64,000 nt of DNA from CAVVSQ01 sp963848825 (GTDB lineage Bacteria; Planctomycetota; Planctomycetia; Gemmatales; Gemmataceae), in NCBI GenBank assembly GCA_963848825.1, contig CAWKFA010000001.1, forward strand, positions 148,031 through 212,030, written 5' to 3'. The notes beneath the pieces are model-generated. The model did no database searches, had not been told where the DNA came from, and saw nothing but the letters and a program-made list of their open reading frames with translations. The stretch's first letter is position 1. Each line of letters opens with the position of its first letter. Of the stretch, positions 1 through 8,725 are shown piece after piece. The position numbers were made by a program, and so were the translations under genes.

Positions 1-869
1 GCGAAATCTATGGGCTCCTCGGCCAGAATGGCGCCGGCAAAACCACGCTTGTCAAAATTCTGCTGGGCATCACGCGTCACTGGACCGGAACCGCGAAACT
101 TTTGGGCAAGCCCGCGGGCAATACGTCGGTCCGGCACCGTGTCGGTTACTTGCCCGAAGATCATCACTTTCCCGATTACCACAGCGGCTATAGCTTGCTG
201 GATTTTTACGGCCAGTTGCTAAGCGTGCCGCGGCGGACGCGCCGTGAGCGCATTCCCGCGGTCCTCGACAGCGTTGGCCTGGCCGAGCGCATGCATCACA
301 AAATTCGCGGCTATTCCAAGGGAATGAAACAACGCGTCGGCATCGCGCAGGCACTTCTGCATGAACCCGAGATCATTTTTCTCGACGAACCGACTGATGG
401 CGTAGATCCCCTTGGACGCAAGGAAATCCGCCAACTTCTGCAAACCTTGAAGAGCCGAGGCGTTACTATCTTTTTGAATTCGCACCTGTTGGGCGAGGTC
501 GAGCTTATTTGCGATCGCGTCGGCATTATGCAAAAAGGCCGCATGATTCGCGAAGGGGACGTTACCTCCTTGACCAGGCAAAAGGGGCGCTACTCGATCG
601 GACTGGCGCCCGGGCAAGTGCTGCCGGTGGCGGAGCTGCGCGGCCAGGGCTATGAAGTCTCGGCTCAGGGGGAACGCTGGGAAATGCTGCTCACAGAGGA
701 GCAAAACATCGATCCGGTTGTCGATCTGCTGCGTCGGCGCGGACTGAGCCTACGTCACCTGGTCGAAAAGCGTCAGTCGCTCGAGGACATGTTCGTGCAG
801 GCCGTGGAGAGCGAACAACGGGAAGACCGGCTCGCGGCGCGTGACTCGGAGCGAGGCGCCCGGCCATGA
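1..869 (+). CDS. ABC exporter ATP-binding protein (5' end cut by the window)
   Basis: ATPase subunit of an ABC-2 type exporter, expected on the cytoplasmic face. The reading frame is already open at base 3, so roughly the first 35 residues lie outside; 288 residues are visible. Walker A GQNGAGKTT begins at base 21. The signature loop is the ABC-2 variant YSKGMKQR, followed by Walker B IIFLDEPTDGVD and an H-loop in NSHLLGE. The last ~90 residues form the C-terminal extension common in this subfamily. The stop overlaps the next start (ATGA), so it is translationally coupled to the permease. The substrate cannot be inferred. Confidence 0.93.
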   Translation, partial: EIYGLLGQNGAGKTTLVKILLGITRHWTGTAKLLGKPAGNTSVRHRVGYLPEDHHFPDYHSGYSLLDFYGQLLSVPRRTRRERIPAVLDSVGLAERMHHKIRGYSKGMKQRVGIAQALLHEPEIIFLDEPTDGVDPLGRKEIRQLLQTLKSRGVTIFLNSHLLGEVELICDRVGIMQKGRMIREGDVTSLTRQKGRYSIGLAPGQVLPVAELRGQGYEVSAQGERWEMLLTEEQNIDPVVDLLRRRGLSLRHLVEKRQSLEDMFVQAVESEQREDRLAARDSERGARP

Positions 870-2158
870 AATACTTCGCAATCATCAAGGATTCGCTGCG
901 TGAAGCGCTCGACAGCACGGTCCTCTATGTGATGATCGGCCTGTCGACGCTGGTGATTCTGTTCGTGGCCACTCTGTCCTTCAGGCCGTTGCCGGCGGAA
1001 AAGACCATGAAATCCCTGGTGGAGGGCACCTTTCGCTTTCTTCCGGAAAAGATGAACCCCGAATTCAGAACCCGTCGGCCGGGGATTTATCATCTTGAAA
1101 AGGTCGACCTGCTCCATGGCGAGGCCGACTCGCCAGATAGCGATTATCGCCTGCTTATCTCGATGGCGGTCGCCAATCAAGAAGCCGCCGACGAAATTCG
1201 CGAGAAACCACAAGCGGAACAAGCACGGATCAACGAACACTTTGCCCCCATGGTGGCCTCCGGCCTGATCAAGGTCAGCGACGTCCGCCTGGCGACGGAG
1301 CAACCGCCAAAGGACATGGCCACCAAGGTCTTATTCGAGGTTCTCACCCAGCCGAACGCGGGTACGCCGCGGATATGGCATTCCGAGCCCAGCCTCTTTT
1401 TCGGCGCCGTGCCGCTGAGCGACCTCGATTTGCCTCTTGGCGTTCAGCTCTTTTTCTTGATTAGCCTCGTGATATTTTTTGGCTCCCTGGTAGCCATCCT
1501 GGGCGGAGTCATCATCACGTCGTTTTTTATTCCCAACATGTTGCGTAAGGGAACCGTCGATTTGCTCCTGGTCAAACCGATCCATCGCTGGACGTTGCTG
1601 CTCTACAAATTCATCGGGGGCCTCACCTTTATCTTCGTCAACAATGCCTATGCTCTTCTCGGCATGTGGCTGGTCCTGGGGCTCCGCTCGGGGATCTGGG
1701 CCAACTGGTCGTTGCTGCTAATATTTATCCTTACTTTCTTTTTCGCCATTCTCTATGCTGTCTCGACGTTGGTCGCGGTGTTGACGCGCAGCACGGTCAC
1801 CGCGATCCTGGTGACCATCGGGGCCTGGTTTGTCTTCTACCTGGTCGGAACAGCTCATCAATGGATCGAGCGCAAGATACATGCCGAAGTAAACCTTCCT
1901 GAGGAGCAGCGCCCCTGGACCAATAACGTGGCCGGCAAAATTGTTGCCGGCGTGCATACAGTCCTGCCGAGGACCGCCGACTTGAATCACCTGGGAGACC
2001 TGGTGATTCTGAGCGATTTTGTGACGGGAAGCTGGGAGGAAACACGCAAGCTGGAGCCAAGCCCTATCGAATGGGGCGAAAGCTTGCTGGTTTCGGGATT
2101 GTTCATCGGTATCCTGCTGGGCGTGGCCTGCTGGTGGTTTTCGACCAAGGATTATTAG
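866..2158 (+). CDS. ABC-2 type transporter permease
   Basis: Membrane partner of the ATPase whose stop codon it overlaps by four bases. The protein has 430 residues. One membrane segment lies near residues 20-42, then a polar region of ~140 residues that is probably extracytoplasmic, then a block of five or six hydrophobic segments from about residue 185 to the C-terminus. This layout is typical of ABC-2 permeases with a large first loop, such as those of the NatB or gliding-motility type. No substrate-specific motif is visible. Confidence 0.85.
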   Translation: MKYFAIIKDSLREALDSTVLYVMIGLSTLVILFVATLSFRPLPAEKTMKSLVEGTFRFLPEKMNPEFRTRRPGIYHLEKVDLLHGEADSPDSDYRLLISMAVANQEAADEIREKPQAEQARINEHFAPMVASGLIKVSDVRLATEQPPKDMATKVLFEVLTQPNAGTPRIWHSEPSLFFGAVPLSDLDLPLGVQLFFLISLVIFFGSLVAILGGVIITSFFIPNMLRKGTVDLLLVKPIHRWTLLLYKFIGGLTFIFVNNAYALLGMWLVLGLRSGIWANWSLLLIFILTFFFAILYAVSTLVAVLTRSTVTAILVTIGAWFVFYLVGTAHQWIERKIHAEVNLPEEQRPWTNNVAGKIVAGVHTVLPRTADLNHLGDLVILSDFVTGSWEETRKLEPSPIEWGESLLVSGLFIGILLGVACWWFSTKDY

Positions 2159-2268
2159 CATTCTCCCGGGCGCGAATATCATAAATCTAAGGTTCATTCA
2201 CCGTTGCGCGTACCTGCGTGGGAACGGCCCCAAGTGCAGTCGATCAAGCTACGCGCGGATAACTTGTC

Positions 2269-3660
2269 ATGGATACGGTTTTTCAACGATGTATTGACCC
2301 TCAATGCGGTGCTACCGCGGCGCTCGAAGATACCTCTTTTGTCTGCCCCAAATGTGGTGGGTTGCTGGACGTGGCCTACGACTGGGACCGTCTGACGCCA
2401 CCCAAAAAGCTAAGCGATTTCGAAGCCAAGTGGAGCGACCGGGCGAACCCCCTCAGCTTCAGCGGGGTTTGGCGTTTCCGGGACCTGTTGCCTTTCGCGC
2501 CGCCCGAAAGAGTCATGACCATCGGCGAGGGCCAAACCATCCTGCAAAAAGCCGACGGCGTGGCCGGCTACGTGGGGATGGATGCTGGTTGTCTTTTTCT
2601 CCAGTACGAGGGCATGAACCCCTCGGGGAGTTTCAAGGACAACGGCATGACGGCCGCCTTCACCCACGCCCGCATGGTGGGAGCACGCCGCGCGGCCTGC
2701 GCATCCACGGGCAACACCAGCGCTTCGCTCGCAGTCTTCTGTTCCGCGACGGGCCTGATGCGCGCCATCATTTTTATCGGCAGCGGCAAAATATCGTACG
2801 GCAAGCTGGCGCAGGCGCTCGATCATGGCGCCTTGACGGTGCAAATCGCCGGCGACTTCGATGACGCCATGCTCCGCGTGCAGCAGGTCGCACGCAAGTT
2901 GGGCATCTACCTCGTCAACAGCATCAACCCCTTCCGCCTGGAAGGTCAAAAGACCATTATGTTGCGCGTGCTGGAAGCGCTGCGCTGGGAAGTGCCGGAC
3001 TGGATCGTCGTTCCCGGCGGCAACCTGGGCAACATCAGCGCCTTCGGCAAGGCATTTATGGAACTCTCGTTCCTGGGACTGGTCACCAAAACACCGCGCT
3101 TTGCCGTCATCAATGCGGCTGGCGCTAACACGTTCAACTCACTTTACGAACGCGCCGGGCTGCGTTGGAATAAAGGGCAACTCGACCACGCCGCCATTCA
3201 GGGTTACTACCACGGCCTGGATGCCGAGAAGATTCGGGCGGCGACAATCGCCAGCGCCATTGAAATCAATCATCCCGTGAACCTGCCCAAGGCCCTGCGT
3301 GCCCTCGATTTTTGCGGCGGCGTAGTGCGCGACGTCACCGACCAGGAAATCCTCGACGCCAAGGCCAAGGTAGGCGCCGGCGGCCTGGGGTGCGAGCCCG
3401 CGTCCGCGGCCAGCGTAGCCGGTGCCCGCAAGCTGCGCAAGGAAGGAACGATCAGCGCCGGCGAACGCGTCGTCTGCATCCTCACGGGCCATCAACTCAA
3501 GGACCCAACGGCGACCGTCGCCTATCACAGCACCGACCAGAAGACCTTTGACGATGTCCTCGGCCAGCGCGGCGTTCGGCGGGCAACCTATGCCAACCGG
3601 GCGGTGCAAGTGCCGAATGACCTGGACGATATTATCAAGGCGATTGAGTTGTATTCGTAA
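2269..3660 (+). CDS. thrC: Threonine synthase with N-terminal zinc ribbon
   Basis: Converts O-phosphohomoserine to threonine with PLP. The 463-residue protein begins with a zinc ribbon (Cys8, Cys13, Cys26, Cys29). The PLP lysine is Lys123 in NPSGSFKDNGM, and the phosphate-binding loop is GGNLGN. The zinc-ribbon form is common in archaea and in several bacterial phyla. No strong Shine-Dalgarno precedes the ATG, but the ribbon begins directly after it, which supports this start. The gene is followed at 101 bp by dapB, so two aspartate-family amino-acid genes are adjacent and probably co-transcribed. Confidence 0.95.
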   Translation: MDTVFQRCIDPQCGATAALEDTSFVCPKCGGLLDVAYDWDRLTPPKKLSDFEAKWSDRANPLSFSGVWRFRDLLPFAPPERVMTIGEGQTILQKADGVAGYVGMDAGCLFLQYEGMNPSGSFKDNGMTAAFTHARMVGARRAACASTGNTSASLAVFCSATGLMRAIIFIGSGKISYGKLAQALDHGALTVQIAGDFDDAMLRVQQVARKLGIYLVNSINPFRLEGQKTIMLRVLEALRWEVPDWIVVPGGNLGNISAFGKAFMELSFLGLVTKTPRFAVINAAGANTFNSLYERAGLRWNKGQLDHAAIQGYYHGLDAEKIRAATIASAIEINHPVNLPKALRALDFCGGVVRDVTDQEILDAKAKVGAGGLGCEPASAASVAGARKLRKEGTISAGERVVCILTGHQLKDPTATVAYHSTDQKTFDDVLGQRGVRRATYANRAVQVPNDLDDIIKAIELYS

Positions 3661-3761
3661 CTGCGCCAGCCATTGCAGACCAATTGCAAAGGGCAGAAAG
3701 CGTCTGCAATCCGCAATCTTAAAACCAGAAACCTCCTGGCGAATTTGTGTGGACAGGCACC

Positions 3762-4556
3762 ATGAAGTACATCATCGGCGTTAACGGGGCTTGCGGACGG
3801 ATGGGCCAGCGCATCGTGCAGCTTGCTCACGAGGACCAGGAGTTTACCCTCGGCGCCGCCCTGGATGATGCCGGGCACCCGCGCCAGGGGCAGGACATAG
3901 GCGACATCGCCGGCCTCGGACCCATCGGCACGGCGCTGGCTTCGTCCATTCCGCTCAGTCACAAAATCGATGTCATCATTGATTTTTCCATGCCTGAAGG
4001 CACTATGGCGGTCTTGCCGATATGTCTTGAGCGCAAGATCCCCCTTATCGTCGCCACGACCGGGCACACGGCCGAGGAAAGCCAACAAATTGAGGCGGCC
4101 GCACATCACATCGCTATTCTGCGGGCCCCCAATATGAGCCTGGTCGTCAACGTGCTCTTCAAGCTCGTGGCCGAAGCGAGCACCATCCTGCGCGACAAGG
4201 GTTTCGACGTCGAGATTATCGAACGCCATCACCGTTTCAAGAAAGATTCGCCGAGCGGCACGGCCTTGCACTTCGCCAAGATCATTCAAGAAGCGATGGG
4301 CGTCGACGAAATGCGCCATGGGCGCGAGGGATTGGTCGGCGAGCGCACCGCCAAGGAGATCGGCATGCATGCGGTGCGCGCCGGCGACAACGTGGGCGAG
4401 CACACCATCATTTTCAGCACGCTCGGCGAGACGATGGAACTCGTCCATAAAGGCCATACGCGCGATGCCTACGTCCGCGGCGCCTTGCTTGCCGCCAAGT
4501 TCCTGGCAAACCGTCCGGCGGGGCGCTATTCGATGACGGACGTGCTTGGCTTATAA
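3762..4556 (+). CDS. dapB: 4-hydroxy-tetrahydrodipicolinate reductase
   Basis: Catalyses the NAD(P)H-dependent reduction step of the diaminopimelate and lysine pathway. The 264-residue protein has the Rossmann loop GACGRMGQR at residues 7-15 and the family signature HHRFKKDSPSGTA, which holds the catalytic His and Lys and the substrate-binding GTA. An in-frame GTG lies five codons upstream, but the ATG places the Rossmann fold at the very N-terminus as in homologues. Length is normal and the frame is intact. Confidence 0.95.
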   Translation: MKYIIGVNGACGRMGQRIVQLAHEDQEFTLGAALDDAGHPRQGQDIGDIAGLGPIGTALASSIPLSHKIDVIIDFSMPEGTMAVLPICLERKIPLIVATTGHTAEESQQIEAAAHHIAILRAPNMSLVVNVLFKLVAEASTILRDKGFDVEIIERHHRFKKDSPSGTALHFAKIIQEAMGVDEMRHGREGLVGERTAKEIGMHAVRAGDNVGEHTIIFSTLGETMELVHKGHTRDAYVRGALLAAKFLANRPAGRYSMTDVLGL

Positions 4557-4908
4557 GATTTGTCCGTGGCACAGCCAATCTCCATGCCAGCCGGCAAACG
4601 GATCATTTTTCAAAAAAAACGTTGGAAATGCGCCGGCTTTCTGGCACAATGGGGTTAGCTGGGGTCTTCGCTCTCCCCGCACCCTTCGTTCGCTCGATGT
4701 CCGCACCCGTTTCAATCCAACGACCACCAGGGTGCCCACGAATTTAGCTTTTTGTCCGGACTTGCCGCTGGGTCCCATCTTAAAAATTGATGAGAGGCCG
4801 TTTCACTGTTGAAAACCGCTACCGGTATTTGTTAGAAAACAGGTGCATCATCTTGCTCCCATGCCTGGATGGCACCTTGAGCACATTTTTCTAAGGGAGG
4901 AATCTGGC
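4557..4908 (+). other. Intergenic region of ~350 bp, possible promoter for the HtrA-like genes
   Basis: No convincing coding sequence, tRNA or terminator is seen. A loose sigma70-like pair lies at 4622-4627 (TTGGAA) and 4645-4650 (CACAAT) with a 17-base spacer, oriented towards the downstream protease gene. A good Shine-Dalgarno (AGGGAGG, 4894-4900) ends the region. The promoter call is weak. Confidence 0.3.
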
Positions 4909-5954
4909 ATGACGGGACGGTACGCCACCTCGCCCGCGATGGGCCGATGGTTCGGAGTTTTCGCGCTGCTGTTGGGGCCATTGTTGCTGGGCGGCGCGGT
5001 TCATGCCGATTCGGATGATACGGCGGACATTTCCGTCCCGGCGGTTTTTGACAAGACGTTGCCGGAAAGCATCAGCGATCTGCAAGCGATCCAGCGCCAC
5101 GTAAAAACACTTCTCAAGAGAACCATGGCCGCGACCGTGGGCGTCCAGGTTGGCGGTGCCCAAGGTAGCGGCGTTATCGTCAACCGCGAGGGCTTCGTCC
5201 TGACGGCCGGGCATGTTTCCAGCGCCAAGGCCACTGACCACAAATGCAAAATTATCATGCCCGATGGACGAATCCTCAATGCCAAAACGCTTGGGGCCAA
5301 CACCGGCATCGATAGCGGCATGATCCAAATAACGGATGAAGGCGTCTACCCATTCTGCGAGATGGCGAAGTCCGCCGACCTGAAGGCCGGCGACTGGTGC
5401 CTGGCGATCGGTCATCCCGGCGGCTATCAAAAAGGTCGCAGCCCCGTAGTACGCCTGGGCCGCGTCCAGCGCAGTGAAAAAACGTTCATTCAAACGGACT
5501 GCACGTTGGTCGGCGGCGACTCGGGCGGACCGCTTTTCAACATGCAAGGTAAAGTGATCGGCATTCATAGCCGTATCGGCAACCTCATCACCGCGAACAT
5601 GCACGTGCCCGTCGATACTTATCGCGACACGTGGGACCGACTGGCCAAGGGGGAGGAATGGGGCGGCTCTTTGTTCGGGTCACGCAAGAACTCCGATGCG
5701 TACCTCGGCATGTCCCTCGACTCGGAAAGGCCCGATTGCCTTGTCACCAAGGTCAATGCGGACTCTCCCGCCGAAAAAGCAGGGCTCCGGGTGAATGACA
5801 TTGTCCGCAGGTTCGATGGCAAGAGGCTCACCTCCCAGAACGAACTCGTCAATCTGCTCCAATCCAAGCGCCCGGCGCTGAAATCGTCCTGGAAGTGGCC
5901 CGCGGAGAAGACAACGTCGTCCTGCGCGTGACCCTGGGCAAGCGGCCCGGGTGA
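4909..5954 (+). CDS. Secreted HtrA/DegP-like trypsin-fold serine protease with C-terminal PDZ (one frameshift)
   Basis: Extracytoplasmic serine protease, probably for protein quality control. An ATG preceded by AGGGAGG starts a signal peptide (about residues 1-34). The catalytic triad is intact: His102 in LTAGHVSS, Asp135 in TGIDSGM, Ser205 in GGDSGGP. A PDZ domain covers about residues 262-345. The frame breaks near 5875: as given it stops at 5931, but with one more G in the CCCGGC run the PDZ finishes naturally with VVLRVTLGKRPG and a stop at 5952-5954. Corrected length is 348 residues. It lies 74 bp upstream of a second, degenerate relative, so the two may act together. Confidence 0.85.
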
Positions 5955-6028
5955 TTGTCCTCGCCGGTGGGGACGAATGTTTCACGTTTTCCTGGTTTCG
6001 GACACCTTAAAAAAGAGATGCAGCCATC

Positions 6029-7587
6029 ATGAAAGCCCCATTATTTATACGGTGTCTTGTTTTCACGGTTGTGCTGGCGCCCGTTGCCACGGCGCAAGCC
6101 CAAAGCGATCAGTTCTTTCGCACGAACCCAAAGTTCGTGGCGAGTTTTCGCCCGGCCGTCGCCAAATCGATGGTTAGCACCGTACGCATTCTGTGCGATG
6201 GCAAAGACACCGCCCTTGGCATGATCGTGGGCAGTGACGGCTGGATCTTGACCAAGGCCAACGATCTCCAAGGAAAAGTTAGCTGCAAACTGAAAGATGG
6301 CCGCGAGCTTGAGGCCACAATCGTCGGCATCCATAAAGAACACGACCTGGCCATGCTCAAGATTGACGCCGACAAGCTCGTGCCGGTCGAATTTACGTCG
6401 AGCAAGGGAATCGACGCGGGTAGCTGGGTCGCGTGCACCGGCACCAAGGAAGACCCCGTCGCCATCGGCGTGGTGAGCGTTTCCACGCGGAACATAAGCG
6501 TGAAAGGCTCGACCTTCACGGTCGACAAGACCAAGGCCGGCTATCTGGGCATAACCATGGATAAGGGAAGCGGCGGCGTGATCATTACCGAAGTCGTCAA
6601 AAAGAGCCCGGCCGAGAAGGCTGGCCTCAAGGAACAAGACATCATCATGGCCGTGGATCAAAAGACGGTTGCCGAAGTCGACTCTCTCCGCCAGGCCATA
6701 GCCGATCGCAGACCGAGCGACGTGGTAACCCTCAAGGTGCGTCGTGACGGTGAGGACATGGTGATCAAAGCGACGCTGGGCAAGGCCCCGCCCAGCATGG
6801 CCCGCGGCGACGTGCAAAACAACATGGGCAGCGAGTTAAGCAGCCGGCGCTCCGGCTATCCCACCATTCTGCAGCATGATTCCGTGGTCAAGCCGACAGA
6901 CTGCGGCGGGCCTATCGTCGATATCGAGGGCCGGGTAATCGGCATCAATATCTGCCGGGCCGGACGCACGGAAAGCTGGGCGGTGCCCTCCGAAGTCGTG
7001 CAAGCGGTGATGACCGAGCTCAAGTCCGGCAAGCTGGCGTCGCGCCACCCCCCGAGGCCAAACCGGCCGTCAAGGAGCGCAAGCGGATTACCAGCGCGGC
7101 GGACAAGAGCAAGGCCATCGACACGCTGCTTACCTTGATGAAACAACGACTGGATGTCGCGGTCGACGTGGCCCGCTACAAGTTCGTCAATAAGCTGGCG
7201 ATTGCCGACTTCAACCGAGAACGAGAACTACTGGAGCGTCTCCTGAACCTCGCCACCCAGGAGGGGTTGGACCCAGAAATAGCGCGCGAGTTCATCATTG
7301 CCCAGATTGCGGCATCGCGCGAATTGCAACAGCGGTTGCACACACGCTGGACCAAAGACAGCAAGGCGGCGCCGGCCGGCGCTGTTCCTGACCTGGAAAA
7401 GGCCTTGCGCCCCAAGCTTGATAAGATTTCGGCCGAACTTATAGAAGCTTTCGCGAATGCTCAACCCTTCCTCGAACAAACTCCTTTCAAGCAGCTACTT
7501 CGGCAACGGTCCGTCGAGGTTTTCCAGGGGCTCGCCAGTTACGATGCGATACGCGACCGCGTGTTCGATGGCTGGGCACCCAAATAA
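6029..7587 (+). CDS. Secreted HtrA-like pseudoprotease with nested PDZ domain, fused to an AroQ-gamma chorismate mutase-like domain (one frameshift)
   Basis: A signal peptide ends near residue 25. Residues 50-155 resemble the first trypsin lobe, but the His position is Asn79 (ILTKANDL). Asp106 remains (EHDLAML). A complete PDZ domain (171-252) follows, and only then the end of the protease fold, HDSVVKPTDCGGPIVD, with Cys292 in place of the catalytic Ser. The frame as given stops at 7138. One more C in the six-C run at 7048-7053 joins it to a segment that opens with DTLLTLMKQRLDVAVDVARYK and resembles secreted gamma-class chorismate mutases, including an Arg, Lys, Arg, Gln series at active-site positions. 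Corrected length is 519 residues. The downstream part has no signal peptide or Shine-Dalgarno of its own, so I read one fusion protein. Proteolysis is unlikely; mutase activity is possible. Confidence 0.65.
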
Positions 7588-7627
7588 GGAAACATGCGGC
7601 GGGCATGAATGTGCCCCACGCATCTTT

Positions 7628-7990
7628 ATGGCATCGTTCCGCCAACACTTGTACGCGATTTGGAATAAGCGGTGCCCCGCCTGCTTCCATGGCGCGATTT
7701 ACGCCCACGGCATGACGATGCACGAGCGCTGCCCCCAGTGTGGCCTGCTCATGGAACGTGAACAGGGCTATTTCATGGGGGCCCTTTATATTAGCTACGC
7801 GCTGGCCACAATATTCCTGGGACTGGCAACTTTTGGGGTCCACCTGCTGCTGCCCAACGGCGATCTGGGCATCATCATTCTCTGTGTTGGCGCCGCCTTT
7901 TTGCCTTTCGTGCCCGCGGTAACGCGCTATTCGCGAATTATCTGGATCCACTTCGATCGCTGGGCCTGGCCCGATGCGCCACCACCCTGA
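7628..7990 (+). CDS. DUF983 family zinc-ribbon membrane protein
   Basis: Small membrane protein of 120 residues. It has a four-Cys zinc ribbon (CPACFHG and CPQCG, Cys16/19/35/38) followed by two hydrophobic segments (about residues 50-70 and 76-96), the DUF983 layout. The family has no established reaction. An upstream in-frame ATG at 7568 would overlap the preceding gene; I prefer 7628, where the family similarity begins. Neither start has a clear ribosome-binding site. Confidence 0.75.
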   Translation: MASFRQHLYAIWNKRCPACFHGAIYAHGMTMHERCPQCGLLMEREQGYFMGALYISYALATIFLGLATFGVHLLLPNGDLGIIILCVGAAFLPFVPAVTRYSRIIWIHFDRWAWPDAPPP

Positions 7991-8042
7991 CTTCCACGTC
8001 AACAAAAGCGCCGGTTTAGCAAGCCGGCGATAAGATGTTAGC

Positions 8043-8717
8043 ATGAACATCATCCTTTTCGATATCGACGGCACCTTGCTTTCCAGCGGTGGGGCGGGCA
8101 AGTTCGCTCTCGAGACCGCTTTCACCGAAGACTTCGGCATCGAACTTCGTGTTCATATCCCGTATGCCGGCCGTACGGATCGGGCCATCGTCGCCGATCT
8201 TTTCGAAAAACATGAGGTGGCGCCAACACCCGCCCATTTCGAGAAGTTACTGGCAGGTTACCTGAAACGTTTGCCCGCTTGCCTGGGCCAAACGCAAGGC
8301 AAAATCCTGCCAGGTATCAACAACCTCCTGGCTTATTTGAAAGCCCACGAACGTGTGGCAGTTGGTCTGCTCACTGGCAACGTTCGAGCCGGTGCGCGGG
8401 CGAAGCTCGGTTATTTTGGGCTCTTCGAGCACTTTGCCTTCGGCGGCTTTGGCGACTTGCATCTCGACCGGGACGATGTCGCGCGCGAGGCCCTGGCGGC
8501 GGCCCACAGTCATATTGCTCCCGTGGCCAAGCCGGACCGCGTCTGGGTGATCGGCGATACACCCCTCGACGTGCGCTGCGCCCGCGCTATCGGCGCCAGG
8601 GTACTGGCGGTCGCAACCGGCATGCATACGGTCGCCGAACTGCGAGCTACCTCGCCGGACCTGTTTCTGCAGGACCTGTCCGACCCGCAACCGTTTCTGG
8701 ATGTGTGGTTGAAGTGA
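8043..8717 (+). CDS. HAD-superfamily phosphatase (phosphoglycolate phosphatase-like)
   Basis: A cytoplasmic hydrolase of 224 residues acting on a small phosphorylated metabolite. Motif I is DIDGTLL near the N-terminus (nucleophile Asp7, general acid Asp9), motif II lies in GLLTGN, and the metal-binding acidic motif is GDTPLDV. A helical cap is inserted after motif I as in the Gph/PGP subgroup. Substrate is uncertain. It is convergent with the next, minus-strand operon. Confidence 0.85.
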   Translation: MNIILFDIDGTLLSSGGAGKFALETAFTEDFGIELRVHIPYAGRTDRAIVADLFEKHEVAPTPAHFEKLLAGYLKRLPACLGQTQGKILPGINNLLAYLKAHERVAVGLLTGNVRAGARAKLGYFGLFEHFAFGGFGDLHLDRDDVAREALAAAHSHIAPVAKPDRVWVIGDTPLDVRCARAIGARVLAVATGMHTVAELRATSPDLFLQDLSDPQPFLDVWLK

Positions 8718-8725
8718 TACGTTCC

